Part shown: one piece after another, positions 43,263 through 52,742 of the stretch
Position numbering within the stretch: position 1 is the first letter of the stretch
Layout: the number at the start of each line of letters is the position of its first letter
NCBI RefSeq assembly: GCF_014084125.1
Contig: NZ_CP048405.1
Coordinates: forward strand, 7,192,001 to 7,256,000
Reading direction: 5' to 3'
Length of the DNA: 64,000 bases
Source: Streptacidiphilus sp. PB12-B1b
GTDB taxonomy: Bacteria; Actinomycetota; Actinomycetes; Streptomycetales; Streptomycetaceae
Program-made: the position numbers and the translations under genes
The notes under the pieces: model-generated
Database searches by the model: none
The model's input: the letters and a program-made list of their open reading frames with translations, nothing else
What the model was told of the DNA's origin: nothing

Positions 43263-43589
43263 GGAGATCCCCCGGAGGAATGGTGTGGAGAGCGTGATCA
43301 CACCACTGCCCGCGGGGCCGCCGCCACCGCCGCCGCCCGCGGCCGGGGCGACAATGGGCGCTTTGGGCGATTGGCGTCGGGATCGCCCGCCCAATCGATC
43401 CCCAGCCGTGATCGGGCCGTGACCCCGGCGGCCGTCCGCGCAGGTCAGCCCGGTCGGCGCGGACCCGGACACGTGCACGTATGCGGACGCGGGACGGCGC
43501 GGCCCCGCCGGATCGGCCGGGCCGCGCCGCGCGCTGCCTGTTCGGTGCTGTTCTGCTGCTTCGCTGTTCCGCTCGGACGGGCCGGTGCC
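43263..43589. other. 327-base gap upstream of the LAxTG gene
   Basis: Contains the minus-strand promoter region for the surface protein gene and, near 43496-43528, the terminator hairpin of the next gene upstream. Nothing else recognisable. Confidence 0.55.
43496..43528. terminator. Hairpin downstream of the helical unknown gene
   Basis: GGCGCGGCCC (43496-43505) pairs with GGGCCGCGCC (43519-43528); 62 bases past the stop at 43590 on the minus strand. Confidence 0.6.
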
Positions 43590-44528
43590 TCAGCCGGTGC
43601 CGGTGGCCAGCTCGGCCTCCTCCTCGGCCGCGGCGTCGGCGCCCGCGCGGACGCCGCGCGGCCACAGGTCGCCGGGGGTGGGGATGGAGCGGACCGGGGC
43701 CACCGCGCCGTGGGCGGGGGCCGGGACCGACCCCTGTCCGGGCTCGTCGGACTGGGCGGCAGGGTCAAAGGCGGCCATGGGAATCGCTCCTCCACGTCGG
43801 GTCGGAAGGGGGTGGGGGTGCCCCCCGGTCGCTGGTGCGGCCGGCCGGGACTTGTCGCGCTGGCGCAGCGAGCGGGACGCCCGGGCGAAGTCCGCCACAC
43901 TGCCGTGGCCGGCGCCGGGCTCGGCGGCTTGGCCGGCGGCGGGATCGGTGGCGGGCCGGGCGGCGGGATCGGTGGCGGGCCGGGCGGCGGGGACGCCCGC
44001 GTGCTCCGGGACGGCCGGGCCGCTCCCCGGACCGGGTGTCAGCGCGGCTGCCGCGACCGGGCGTTGCGGCCCGCTCTCCAGGGCCCGCCGGGTGGCGGCC
44101 TGGGCCAGCGCTCCGCAGCGGGAGCGCAGGCCCAGCCGGCGCACCCGCTCCGACGGCGCGCAGGGCAGGGCGGTGAGGTTCCGCAGCGCCGCCAGATCCT
44201 GGTCGTCGGGGAGGTAGCCGTCGGACACCGCCTCCTCCAGCCGTTCCAGGTAGCCGGAGGCGGTGCCGGGCAGGGCGGACCGGTAGCGGGCGAGGTCGGC
44301 GAGGGCGAAGGCGCGCATCCGGCCGGCCTCGTGCACGGCGTCGTCGATGGACTCGGCCAGGCGGAGCACGTCCTGGACGTCCTCGACCCAGGCGCTGCGG
44401 GCCCATCCGGGCAGGGACGGGGCGGCCGGAGTCGCGGGGTTCAGCATGTGGGCAAGGGCGCGGCGCAGCACCCGCAGCTCGTCCGCGCTGAAGGCCATGC
44501 CGCCGCGAGACCCATGAGGCGTAGGCAT
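43590..44528 (-). CDS. Unknown protein, helical N-terminus and low-complexity tail
   Basis: 312 residues from ATG 44528 (an internal ATG at residue 11, MAFSADELRVLRRALAHML, is an alternative start). Residues 10-150 are helical and look folded (WVEDVQDVLRLAESIDDAV, YLERLEEAVSDGYLPDDQDL); the rest is Ala/Pro-rich, including a perfect 8-residue tandem repeat ARPATDPA encoded by a 24-base DNA repeat. No known domain recognised. Upstream of the surface protein gene and downstream of coaX, same strand. Confidence 0.7.
   Translation of the reverse strand: MPTPHGSRGGMAFSADELRVLRRALAHMLNPATPAAPSLPGWARSAWVEDVQDVLRLAESIDDAVHEAGRMRAFALADLARYRSALPGTASGYLERLEEAVSDGYLPDDQDLAALRNLTALPCAPSERVRRLGLRSRCGALAQAATRRALESGPQRPVAAAALTPGPGSGPAVPEHAGVPAARPATDPAARPATDPAAGQAAEPGAGHGSVADFARASRSLRQRDKSRPAAPATGGHPHPLPTRRGGAIPMAAFDPAAQSDEPGQGSVPAPAHGAVAPVRSIPTPGDLWPRGVRAGADAAAEEEAELATGTG
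43941..43988. repeat. Two perfect tandem copies of a 24-base unit
   Basis: The unit starting GGGATCGGTGGCGGGCCGGG occurs at 43941-43964 and 43965-43988, in frame inside the unknown gene, coding for repeated Ala-Arg-Pro-Ala-Thr-Asp-Pro-Ala. A likely site of copy-number change between strains. Confidence 0.9.
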
Positions 44529-44621
44529 GCCTGGAGCCTATGCCGGAAATGCCTGAATTCTGATTATCGACACGCCGTCAGCTGTCGTACCCGGAGCGGC
44601 AGTCGGCCCGGGGCGGGGCGG

Positions 44622-45407
44622 TCAGCCGGCGGTGTTGCGCTCGTACACCAGCCGCAGCCCGATCAGGGTCAGCCACGGCTCGTGGACGTCGATGCTGCCG
44701 GCCTCGCCCAGCACCAGCGGGGCCAGGCCGCCGGTGGCGATCACCTGGACGTCGTCCGGATCGGCCGCGAGCTCGGCGGCCATCCGGTTCACCACGCCGT
44801 CGACCTGCCCGGCGAAGCCGTAGAGGATGCCCGACTGCATGCACTCCACGGTGTTCTTGCCGATGACGTTCCGCGGCCGGATGATCTCGATCTTGGGCAG
44901 CTTGGCGCCGCGCTGGCCCAGCGCGTCCACCGAGATCTCGATGCCCGGGGCGATGGCGCCGCCCAGGTAGTCGCCGCGCTCGTTGACGGCGTCGAAGGTG
45001 GTGGCCGTGCCGAAGTCCACGACGATGCACGGGCCGCCGTAGAGGTGCTTGGCCGCAAGGGTGTTGACGATGCGGTCCGCGCCGACCTCCTTGGGGTTGT
45101 CGGTGAGGACGTGCACGCCGGTCTTGACGCCCGGCTCCACCAGGATCGCCGGGACGTCGCCGTAGTAGCGGCGGGTCACCTCGCGCAGCTCGTGCAGGAC
45201 CGAGGGCACCGTGGAGCAGATGGCCAGGCCGTCCACGGTGTCCTCGCCCAGCGCCGGGTGCGCGCCCATCAGCCCCTGCATCAGCACCGCCGTCTCGTCG
45301 GCGGTCCGGCGGGGGTCGGTGGACACCCGCCAGTGCTCCACGATCTCCTCGCCGTCGAAGAGGCCGAGAACGGTGTGGGTGTTGCCGACATCGATGGTGA
45401 GCAGCAT
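44622..45407 (-). CDS. coaX: Type III pantothenate kinase
   Basis: First step of CoA synthesis from pantothenate, ATP-dependent. 261 residues. ASKHA motifs: phosphate-1 MLLTIDVGNTHTVLGLFDG, phosphate-2 CIVVDFGTATTFDAV, adenosine region VIATGGLAPLV; GADRIVNTLAAKHLYGG is a CoaX signature. ATG 45407. Follows nadC by 68 bases on the same strand; the location beside pan genes fits the pathway. Confidence 0.95.
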   Translation of the reverse strand: MLLTIDVGNTHTVLGLFDGEEIVEHWRVSTDPRRTADETAVLMQGLMGAHPALGEDTVDGLAICSTVPSVLHELREVTRRYYGDVPAILVEPGVKTGVHVLTDNPKEVGADRIVNTLAAKHLYGGPCIVVDFGTATTFDAVNERGDYLGGAIAPGIEISVDALGQRGAKLPKIEIIRPRNVIGKNTVECMQSGILYGFAGQVDGVVNRMAAELAADPDDVQVIATGGLAPLVLGEAGSIDVHEPWLTLIGLRLVYERNTAG

Positions 45408-45475
45408 GGGCGGGTAACCGTTCTTGTCTGTGGCAGCGGACAGGGGCGGTGCGGCGTGCGGGGGCGGTCGGTGGA

Positions 45476-46453
45476 CTATCCGCGCAGGTCCAGACCGATG
45501 TCAAGGACGGGCGAGGAGTGGGTCAGCGCCCCCACCGCCAGGTAGTCCACACCGGTCCCGCCGACCTCCCGGGCGTTGTCCAGGGTCAGGCCGCCGGAGG
45601 ACTCCAGCTTGGCGCGGCCGGCCACCAGCGCGACCGCCTCGCGCAGCTCGGGGACGGTGAAGTTGTCCAGCAGGATCAGGTCGGCGCCCGCCTCCAGCAC
45701 CGGCTGGATCTGGTCGATCCGGTCCACCTCGACCTCGACGTCCAGCTCCGGGTAGGCCGCGCGGACGGCCTTGAACGCCTCGGCGACGCCGCCGGCCGCC
45801 ACCACGTGGTTGTCCTTGACCAGGGCCGCGTCGGACAGGCCCATGCGGTGGTTGACGCCGCCGCCGCAGCGGACCGCGTACTTCTCCAGGGCGCGCAGCC
45901 CGGGGGTGGTCTTGCGGGTGTCGCGGACGACCGCGCCGGTGCCCTCCAGGGCGTCGGCCCAGGCGCGGGTGGCGGTGGCGATGCCGGAGAGGTGGCAGAG
46001 CAGGTTCAGCGCGCTGCGCTCGGCGGTGAGCAGGTCGCGGGTGCGGGCGGTGACGCTGAGCAGGACCTGCCCGGCCTCGACCCGGTCGCCGTCCTCGACG
46101 TGCCGCTCGACGCTGAACTCCTCCTCGGCCACCAGCGAGACCACGGCCTCGGCGACCCGCAGCCCGGCCACCACGCCCGCCGTGCGGGCGGTGAAGTCGG
46201 CGGTGGCGACGGCGGCCTCGGGGACGGTGGCGACCGAGGTGACGTCCTCGCCGCCGGCCAGGTCCTCGGCCAGGGCCAGGGTGGCGATGTCCTCGACCTC
46301 GACCGGGTCCAGCCCGGCCTGCTCCAGCAGCGCGGCGAGCTGCGGGTCCAGGCCGGTCTCGTACCCGCCGTCACCGCAGGTGCAGCCCTCGCCGCAGCCG
46401 TCGGCCAGCGGGAGTTCCTGGTGGTCGTGGCCGTCGTGGTCGTGCGCGCTCAT
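45476..46453 (-). CDS. nadC: Nicotinate-nucleotide pyrophosphorylase with His/Cys-rich N-terminus
   Basis: Converts quinolinate and PRPP to nicotinate mononucleotide. 325 residues. Catalytic-core motifs: LLTAERSALNLLCHLSGIAT, RDTRKTTPGLRALEKYAV, GGGVNHRMGLSDAALVKDNH, ILLDNFTVPEL, LESSGGLTLDNA. The first 35 residues (HDHDGHDHQ, then GCGEGCTCGDGG) add five His and three Cys, absent from typical NadC outside actinobacteria. ATG 46453 overlaps the nadB stop by 4 bases; GAGGAG 9 bases upstream. Confidence 0.95.
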   Translation of the reverse strand: MSAHDHDGHDHQELPLADGCGEGCTCGDGGYETGLDPQLAALLEQAGLDPVEVEDIATLALAEDLAGGEDVTSVATVPEAAVATADFTARTAGVVAGLRVAEAVVSLVAEEEFSVERHVEDGDRVEAGQVLLSVTARTRDLLTAERSALNLLCHLSGIATATRAWADALEGTGAVVRDTRKTTPGLRALEKYAVRCGGGVNHRMGLSDAALVKDNHVVAAGGVAEAFKAVRAAYPELDVEVEVDRIDQIQPVLEAGADLILLDNFTVPELREAVALVAGRAKLESSGGLTLDNAREVGGTGVDYLAVGALTHSSPVLDIGLDLRG

Positions 46454-48150
46454 GCTCGGTGCTCCTCGGGGGTCGTGGTGAGGCCGTCGGTGCCGGCCTT
46501 GGTGATCACGTGGATCCGCCAGCGGTCGTCGTCGCGGTCGGGGAAGTCCTCGCGCCAGTGGCAGCCCCGGGTCTCCTCGCGCAGCCGGGCGGCGGCGGTC
46601 AGCGCGGTGGCCACCAGGTGCAGGTTGGTCGCCTCCCAGGTCTCCACCTGCGGCGCCTCGCCCTTGCCGGCGCCGCCGTGGCCGTGGAGGTCGTCCGGGT
46701 CGTGCTCGACCACGGCGTCCGGGGCGACCAGGGCGTCCAGTCCGGCCGCGGCCTCGGCCATGCTGGCGGCGCTGCGCAGCACGCCGACCCCGCCGGTCAT
46801 CAGCCGCTGGATCTCGGCGCGCGCCTCGGACGCCAGCAGCGGCACCCGCGGCACCGGGCGGGAGGTGTCCTCGTGGCGGGGGGTCAGTCGGCCCGCGCGG
46901 TCGCGCTCGACGATGTCGGCGGCGATCCGCTCGGCGAAGACCAGGCCCTCCAGCAGCGAGTTGGAGGCCAACCGGTTGGCGCCGTGGACGCCGGTGCAGG
47001 CGACCTCGCCGCAGGCGTACAGGCCGGGCACGGAGGTGTGGCCGCGCAGGTCGGTGCGGACGCCGCCGGAAGCGTAGTGCGCGGCCGGGGCCACCGGGAT
47101 GAGCTGGGTCACCGGGTCGATGCCGTGGCTGCGGCAGGAGGCCAGGATGGTGGGGAAGCGCTCCTCCCACATGGCCGCGCCGAAGTGCCGTCCGTCCAGG
47201 TACATGTGCGGGGCGCCGGTCTGCTGCATCCGCCGCATGATGCCCTTGGCGACGATGTCGCGCGGGGCCAGCTCGGCCAGCTCGTGCTGTCCGACCATGA
47301 ACCGCACCTCGTCGGCGTCGACCAGGTACGCGCCCTCGCCGCGCACGGCCTCGGAGATCAGCGGCTGCTGGCCCTCGGCGTCCGGGCCGAGCCACAGCAC
47401 GGTCGGGTGGAACTGGACGAACTCCAGGTCGGTGACCTCGGCCCCGGCGCGCAGCGCGAGGGCGACGCCGTCGCCGGTGGAGACGGCCGGGTTGGTGGTG
47501 GCGGAGAACACCTGGCCCATGCCGCCGGTGGCCAGCACCACCGCGCGGGCGTGGACGGCGCCGACGCCGTCGCGCTGCCCCTCCCCCATGACGTGCAGGG
47601 TCAGCCCGGCGGTGCGGCCCTTGACGTCGGTGAGCAGGTCCAGCACCAGGGCGTGCTCGATCAGCTCGACCCCGGCGTCCGCCCGGACCGCCTCGACCAG
47701 CGCGCGGGAGATCTCCGCGCCGGTAGCGTCGCCGCCGGCGTGGGCGATCCGGCGGCGGTGGTGGCCGCCCTCGCGGGTGAGCAGGATCTCGCCGTCGGCG
47801 TCCTGGTCGAAGGCGGCGCCGGTGGCGATCAGCCGACGGACGGCGTCCGGGCCCTCGGTGACCAGCGTCCGCACGGCGTCCTCGTCGCACAGCCCGGCCC
47901 CGGCCACCAGGGTGTCCTGCAGGTGCTGCTCGGGGCTGTCGCCCTCGCCGAGCGCGGCGGCGATGCCGCCCTGCGCCCAGCGGGTGGAGCCGTCGTCCAG
48001 CATGGCCTTGGTGACGACCAGCACCCGGAGCCCGGCCGCGCGCAGCCGCAGCGCGGTGGTGAGCCCGGCCACGCCCGAGCCGACGACGACGACGTCGGTC
48101 GCGGCCGTCCACCCGGGGGCCGGGGCGGCGAGTCTGCAGGTTGAAGTCAT
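46450..48150 (-). CDS. nadB: L-aspartate oxidase
   Basis: FAD enzyme oxidising aspartate to iminoaspartate, first step of de novo NAD synthesis. 566 residues. FAD motif [97 protein letters not shown], all in the succinate dehydrogenase/NadB order. ATG 48150 overlaps panD by 4 bases (ATGA). NadA, the next enzyme, is not in the window. Confidence 0.96.
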   Translation of the reverse strand: MTSTCRLAAPAPGWTAATDVVVVGSGVAGLTTALRLRAAGLRVLVVTKAMLDDGSTRWAQGGIAAALGEGDSPEQHLQDTLVAGAGLCDEDAVRTLVTEGPDAVRRLIATGAAFDQDADGEILLTREGGHHRRRIAHAGGDATGAEISRALVEAVRADAGVELIEHALVLDLLTDVKGRTAGLTLHVMGEGQRDGVGAVHARAVVLATGGMGQVFSATTNPAVSTGDGVALALRAGAEVTDLEFVQFHPTVLWLGPDAEGQQPLISEAVRGEGAYLVDADEVRFMVGQHELAELAPRDIVAKGIMRRMQQTGAPHMYLDGRHFGAAMWEERFPTILASCRSHGIDPVTQLIPVAPAAHYASGGVRTDLRGHTSVPGLYACGEVACTGVHGANRLASNSLLEGLVFAERIAADIVERDRAGRLTPRHEDTSRPVPRVPLLASEARAEIQRLMTGGVGVLRSAASMAEAAAGLDALVAPDAVVEHDPDDLHGHGGAGKGEAPQVETWEATNLHLVATALTAAARLREETRGCHWREDFPDRDDDRWRIHVITKAGTDGLTTTPEEHRA

Positions 48151-48638
48151 GCCTCACTCCGAGCGTGCGTGGGTGCGCCTGGTACCGCACCGTCGACGTC
48201 ACGGTACGCCTGCGCGGGAATCGCACGTTCATCCGCATCTCCGCGCCGCAGGCCGCTGCCGGCCGGGGCGTCGGCCGGGTCGCCGCCCAGGCCGGTGATC
48301 CGGTTGTCGGCGTCCACGAAGACCACGCGCGGCTCGAACACCCGCGCCTCGGCGGTCTCCATCTGCCCGTAGGCGATCAGGATGACCAGGTCGCCGGGGT
48401 GGACCAGGCGCGCGGCGGCGCCGTTGATGCCGATGATGCCGGTGCCGCGCTCCCCGGCGATGGTGTAGGTCTCCAGCCGGTTGCCGTTGTCGATGTCGAC
48501 GATGTGGACCAGCTCGCCGGGGAGCAGGTCGGCGGCGTCCAGCAGGTCGCGGTCGACCGTGACCGAACCGACGTAGTGCAGGTTGGCCTGGGTGACGGTG
48601 GCCCGGTGGATCTTGGACTTGAGCATGGTGCGGAGCAT
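48147..48638 (-). CDS. panD: Aspartate 1-decarboxylase precursor
   Basis: Pyruvoyl enzyme making beta-alanine for pantothenate. 163 residues. Self-cleavage site Gly24-Ser25 in [58 protein letters not shown] are diagnostic. Start at ATG 48638 (GGAGG 7 bases upstream); GTG 48644 would leave too little spacing. The C-terminal 35 residues are an unconserved tail that brings the stop into overlap with nadB. Confidence 0.95.
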   Translation of the reverse strand: MLRTMLKSKIHRATVTQANLHYVGSVTVDRDLLDAADLLPGELVHIVDIDNGNRLETYTIAGERGTGIIGINGAAARLVHPGDLVILIAYGQMETAEARVFEPRVVFVDADNRITGLGGDPADAPAGSGLRRGDADERAIPAQAYRDVDGAVPGAPTHARSEA

Positions 48639-48720
48639 GGTCACGCCTCCTGGGTGAAGTGCATGCCGGATGGGCGGGGACAGGTCTGGTTGTGCTCTGG
48701 GTCCGGGGCTGGCGCCCGGC

Positions 48721-49638
48721 TCAGGGCGTCTCGGGCGGGAAGCTGATCCGTACGTTGTCGATCAGCCGGGTGCCGCCCACCTTCGCGGCGAGGGCCAGCA
48801 CGGCCTCGCCCCGGTAGTCGTCCCGGTCGATCGCGGTGAAGTCGGCCGGATCGACCAGGGCCAGGTAGTCCAGCGCGATCCCGGCGCCGGACAGGGTCTC
48901 GGTCAGGGCCTCCCCGGCCGCCTCGAGCACGACGCGGGGGCCCTGCGGCGCGGCCTGCCGCCCGGCGAACAGCGCCCGGGAGAGGGCCAGGGCGCGAGTC
49001 CGCTCCTCGGGCGAGAGGTAGCGGTTGCGGCTGGACAGCGCCAGGCCGTCCGGCTCGCGCACGGTCGGCACGCCGACGATCTCCACCGGGAAGTTCAGGT
49101 CCCGCACCATCCGCCGGATCAGCGCCAGCTGCTGGCCGTCCTTCTCGCCGAAGAAGGCGGCGTCCGGCCGGGTCAGGTGGAGCAGCTTGGCGACGACGGT
49201 CAGCATCCCGTCGAAGTGGCCGGGGCGCGACGCCCCCTCGAAGCGCTCCCCCATCGGGCCCGCCGCCAGCCGCACCTGCGGCTCGCCGCCCGGGTAGACC
49301 TCGTCCACGGACGGGGCGAAGACCACGTCCGCCCCGGCCTCGCGGGCCAGCCGGAGATCGGCGTCCAGGGTGCGCGGGTAGCGGTCCAGGTCCTCGCCCG
49401 CGCCGAACTGCAGCGGGTTGACGAAGACCGTCACCACGACCGTCCCGTCCGCCCCGGCCCGCTCGCGGGCGGCGCGGATCAGCGCGGCATGGCCCGGGTG
49501 CAGCGCGCCCATGGTCATCACCACCGCGCGCGGGCCGCCGCCGGACCCACCGCCGGGCCGGGACGCCTGCCCGGAGGCCGGTCTGTCGTCTGCGAGGCGG
49601 TCCAGCTCGGCCGCCGTGCGCACGGGTTCCAGACTCAC
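48721..49638 (-). CDS. panC: Pantoate-beta-alanine ligase (pantothenate synthetase)
   Basis: Joins pantoate and beta-alanine with ATP. 305 residues from GTG 49638 (GGAGGAGGGG upstream). HIGH-like motif [73 protein letters not shown] and the KMSKS-like [15 protein letters not shown] Gly/Pro/Ser insertion lies at residues 20-35. GTGA overlap with the DUF2520 gene upstream; panD begins 82 bases downstream. Confidence 0.96.
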   Translation of the reverse strand: MSLEPVRTAAELDRLADDRPASGQASRPGGGSGGGPRAVVMTMGALHPGHAALIRAARERAGADGTVVVTVFVNPLQFGAGEDLDRYPRTLDADLRLAREAGADVVFAPSVDEVYPGGEPQVRLAAGPMGERFEGASRPGHFDGMLTVVAKLLHLTRPDAAFFGEKDGQQLALIRRMVRDLNFPVEIVGVPTVREPDGLALSSRNRYLSPEERTRALALSRALFAGRQAAPQGPRVVLEAAGEALTETLSGAGIALDYLALVDPADFTAIDRDDYRGEAVLALAAKVGGTRLIDNVRISFPPETP

Positions 49639-50576
49639 TGCCCCTCCTCCGCGAGGACGTCCAGCAGCGCCTCGGCCGCCTCCGCCTTCAGCATCCCGTT
49701 GGCCAGCGCCCGGTCGGCGGTGGCCCGCGCCATCGCGCGATAGCTGTCCAGCACCTGCGGCGCGGACGCCCGCAGCTGGGAGACGTGGGTCCGCACCGTA
49801 CCGGCGTCGCCGCGCGCCACCGGGCCGGTGAGCGCCGCGTCGCCGCTGCGCAGGGCGTTGTCCAGGGCCGCGCCGAGCAGCGGTCCGAGCATCCGGCCCG
49901 GCTCGGCGACCCCGGCGGCGGCCAGCACCTCCATGGCCTGCGCGACCAGCGTCACCAGGTGGTTGGAGCCGTGCGCGAGGGCGGTGTGGTAGAGCGGGCG
50001 GACCTCCTCGGGCACCCATTCGGGCTCCCCGCCCATCTCCACGACCAGCGCCTCGGCGACCGGGCGCAGCTGTTCCGGCGAGGTCACCCCGAACGGGCAG
50101 CCGGCCAGCCGGGCGACGTCCACGGCCGTCCCGGTGAAGGTCATCGCCGGGTGCAGCGCCAGCGGCAGCGCTCCGGCCCGGGTCGCGGGTTCGAGCACCG
50201 CCACGCCGTGCGCGCCGGAGGTGTGCACGATGATCTGGCCGGGGCGTACCGCCCCGGTCTCGGCCAGGCCCGCCACCAGGGCGGCCAGGGCGTCGTCCGG
50301 CACGGTCAGCAGCACCAGGTCGGCGGCGGCCATCACCTGGGGCGGGGTCACCAGCCGCACGCCCGGCAGCAGCGTCTCCGCGCGCCGCCGGGAGGCGGTG
50401 GAGACGCCGGACGCGGCCACCACCCGGTGCCCGGCCAGTTGCAGCGCGGCGCCCAGGGCCGGTCCGACCCGGCCGGTGCCGACCACGCCGACCGCGAGCC
50501 GCGCGGGCCGGTTGCCCGGATCGGCCGGATCGCCCCCCGGCCCGTCGACGGGCAGGTCGAAGCCGTCAGTGCTCAC
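49635..50576 (-). CDS. Rossmann-like/DUF2520 protein, candidate ketopantoate reductase
   Basis: 313 residues from GTG 50576 (GGGAG 8 bases upstream). NADP-type Rossmann domain [50 protein letters not shown], then the helical DUF2520 domain ([40 protein letters not shown]). The four-base overlap with panC places it in the pantothenate pathway. As I recall, the PanG ketopantoate reductase of Francisella belongs to this kind of family, and classical PanE is not seen here, so reduction of ketopantoate is a fair inference, unproven. Confidence 0.82.
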   Translation of the reverse strand: MSTDGFDLPVDGPGGDPADPGNRPARLAVGVVGTGRVGPALGAALQLAGHRVVAASGVSTASRRRAETLLPGVRLVTPPQVMAAADLVLLTVPDDALAALVAGLAETGAVRPGQIIVHTSGAHGVAVLEPATRAGALPLALHPAMTFTGTAVDVARLAGCPFGVTSPEQLRPVAEALVVEMGGEPEWVPEEVRPLYHTALAHGSNHLVTLVAQAMEVLAAAGVAEPGRMLGPLLGAALDNALRSGDAALTGPVARGDAGTVRTHVSQLRASAPQVLDSYRAMARATADRALANGMLKAEAAEALLDVLAEEGQ

Positions 50577-50674
50577 CCTCGTGCTCCCTCTTCCGTTCCA
50601 GTCCGCAACGGGTACCGGACGTCCGCCGCCATCCTACGGCGGAGCGGACGGCCCGGGAGGGGCTGCGCGGGCGG

Positions 50675-51361
50675 CTACGCGGCCATCCGCTGCCCCTCGT
50701 TGTAGGCGGGGGCCCGGTCCTGCTGGGACAGGGCCTGAATGGCATCCATGATCTCGTCGGTGACCGCGCGGCGCACCGGGCCGACCGGGGTGCGGCGCTC
50801 GCGGACGGCGGCGGCCCGGTCGCTGAAGTCCAGCGGCTCGCCGAAGCGGACGCTGACCCGGCGGATCCTCGGGAAGCGCGCGCCCACCGGCTGGATGGCC
50901 TCGGTCCCGGCCAGGGCGACCGGCACCACGACCGCGCCCGAGGTCAGCGCCAGCCAGGCGACGCCGGTCCGGCCGCGGTAGATCCGGCCGTCCAGCGAGC
51001 GCTTGCCCTCCGGGTAGATCCCGAACGCCTTGCCCTGGTTCAGCACCTCCAGCGCGGCGTCCAGCGACGCCTGCGCGGCGCGGTGGGTGCCGCGCTCGAC
51101 CGGGACGGCGTCGATCGCGGTGAAGAAGCTGCGGCTGAGCCAGCCCTTGAAGCCGGTGCCGGTGAAGTACTCCGCCTTCGCCAGGAAGACCACCGGACGC
51201 GGCGCGACCAGCGGGATCACCATGCTGTCGATGAAGGAGAGGTGGTTGCTGGCCAGGATCACCGGGCCGCGCCGGGGCACGTTCCCGCGCCCCTCGACCA
51301 CCGGCCGGTAGACCAGCCGGGTGACCGGTGCCAGCAGCGACCTGGCGACATGAGCGAACAC
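50675..51361 (-). CDS. 1-acyl-sn-glycerol-3-phosphate acyltransferase (PlsC family)
   Basis: Membrane-associated phospholipid acyltransferase of 228 residues. Motif I SNHLSFIDSMV (HxxxxD), motif II region FFTAIDAVPVERG, motif III GIYPEGKRSLDG, motif IV VVPVALAG. All catalytic motifs classical, unlike the longer acyltransferase at 6228-7454. GTG 51361 with GGAGGA 5 bases upstream. Located upstream of the pan genes, same strand, 98-base gap. Confidence 0.9.
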   Translation of the reverse strand: MFAHVARSLLAPVTRLVYRPVVEGRGNVPRRGPVILASNHLSFIDSMVIPLVAPRPVVFLAKAEYFTGTGFKGWLSRSFFTAIDAVPVERGTHRAAQASLDAALEVLNQGKAFGIYPEGKRSLDGRIYRGRTGVAWLALTSGAVVVPVALAGTEAIQPVGARFPRIRRVSVRFGEPLDFSDRAAAVRERRTPVGPVRRAVTDEIMDAIQALSQQDRAPAYNEGQRMAA

Positions 51362-51471
51362 GAGTCCTCCGGGAACGTCTGCGGATCGTCACTGGCCGGT
51401 CACCGTACCGGATGGTCCGGCTGCGGCAGGGCATGACATTCGGCACATTGCCGCTGGGGGATGATCGGCCT

Positions 51472-52641
51472 ATGGCTGATGACAGGGACGACCGGTACGG
51501 CACGGATGGCGACGACGGGGAGCAGGACCCGGCGCGGCGGCGGTTCGCGGCCCTGCGCGGCTGCGAGCGGACGCTCTCCGCCTCCCGCCCGATGACGCTG
51601 CGGGAGCGGCTGGCTGATCTCGCCACCGCCGCGGAGACCGCCTACGACCTGGACGAGCGCCCCGACGTCTACGGCAACGGCGTGGTCGAGGCGCTGGAAC
51701 GGCGGGTGGCCGGGCTGCTCGGCACGGAGGCGGCGGCGTTCTTCCCGACCGGGACGATGGCGCAGCAGGTCGCGCTGCGCTGCTGGGCCGACCGGACCGG
51801 GGACCGCACCGTGGCCATGCACCCGCAGGCGCACCCGGAGGTGCATGAACGTTTCGCCTACTCCCAGCTCAGCGGCCTGCGCAGCGTCTGGCCGACGCAG
51901 GAGCGGCGGATGGCCACGGCCGAGGAGGTGGCCGGCTTCGCCGAGCCCTTCGGCACGCTGATGCTGGAGCTGCCGCTGCGCGAGGCAGGCTTCCTGCTGC
52001 CCGGCTGGGACGAGCTGACGGCGACCGTCGCCGCCGCCCGGGCCAGGGACGCCGTGGTGCACCTGGACGGCGCCCGGCTGTGGGAGACCGTGCCGCACTT
52101 CGGCCGCCCGCTGCCGGAGATCGTCGAGCTGGCCGACTCGGTCTACGTCTCCTTCTACAAGTCCCTCGGCGGGCTCAGCGGGGCAGCGCTGGCCGGTCCG
52201 GCGGAGTTCACGGCCCAGGCCAAGACCTGGCGGCACCGCTACGGCGGGCAGCTCTTCGAGCAGTGGCCGGCCGCGCTGTCGGCGCTGGCCGGGCTGGAGC
52301 GCGAACTGCCGCGGCTGGAGTCGTACGTCGCGCACGCCAAGGTGGTCGCGGCGGCGCTGGCCGAGGGGTTCGCGCCGCTGCCCGGCGCCCGGGTGTTCCC
52401 CGAGCCGCCGCACACCCACCAGTTCCAGCTGTGGCTGCCGCTGCCGGCGGAGGCGCTGAACGAGGCCGGGACGCTGCTGGCCGAGCAGACCCGGCAGTCG
52501 CTGTTCGGGATGTGGCGCGAACCGGGGCTGCCGGGGATCTCCTGCACCGAGGTGACGGTGGCGGCGAGCGCGCTGGAGTGGTCGGCGCAGGACGTACGGG
52601 CGGGGGTGTCGGCGTTCCTGGAGCGGGTGGCGGGGCGCTGA
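51472..52641 (+). CDS. Threonine-aldolase-like PLP enzyme
   Basis: Fold type I PLP enzyme of 389 residues, beta-eliminating lyase/low-specificity threonine aldolase family: YGNGVVEALERRVAGLLG, AAFFPTGTMAQQVALR, VHLDGARLWE, SFYKSLGGLSGAAL with the PLP-binding Lys. An acidic, likely disordered N-terminus (MADDRDDRYGTDGDDGEQD) precedes the fold; a longer reading from ATG 51433 exists. Substrate could be threonine, allo-threonine or another beta-hydroxy amino acid. Confidence 0.87.
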   Translation: MADDRDDRYGTDGDDGEQDPARRRFAALRGCERTLSASRPMTLRERLADLATAAETAYDLDERPDVYGNGVVEALERRVAGLLGTEAAAFFPTGTMAQQVALRCWADRTGDRTVAMHPQAHPEVHERFAYSQLSGLRSVWPTQERRMATAEEVAGFAEPFGTLMLELPLREAGFLLPGWDELTATVAAARARDAVVHLDGARLWETVPHFGRPLPEIVELADSVYVSFYKSLGGLSGAALAGPAEFTAQAKTWRHRYGGQLFEQWPAALSALAGLERELPRLESYVAHAKVVAAALAEGFAPLPGARVFPEPPHTHQFQLWLPLPAEALNEAGTLLAEQTRQSLFGMWREPGLPGISCTEVTVAASALEWSAQDVRAGVSAFLERVAGR

Positions 52642-52650
52642 CGGCGGTCG

Positions 52651-52722
52651 TCCCACCGCTGACGGCTGACCGCTGACGGCTGACGGTGATCGGCTGTCAG
52701 CTGACGGCTGTCAGCGGTGGGA
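52651..52722. terminator. Repeat-rich terminator between convergent genes
   Basis: TCCCACCGCTGAC (52651-52663) and GTCAGCGGTGGGA (52710-52722) form a perfect 13-base stem. The 46-base loop and flanks are built from repeated CTGACGG/GCTGAC and GTCAGCTGAC units that can form smaller hairpins. Sits between the aldolase-like gene (ends 52641) and the response regulator gene (ends 52743). Confidence 0.75.
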
Positions 52723-52742
52723 TGACAGCTGACAGATGACGG

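Noticed and set aside
39753-45545. A plus-strand open frame of about 1930 codons
   Set aside because: It is antisense to lysS, the surface protein, the unknown helical gene, coaX and the start of the nad block, all clear genes on the minus strand. Long antisense frames are normal in very GC-rich DNA, and its translation is Arg/Gly/Val/His low-complexity.
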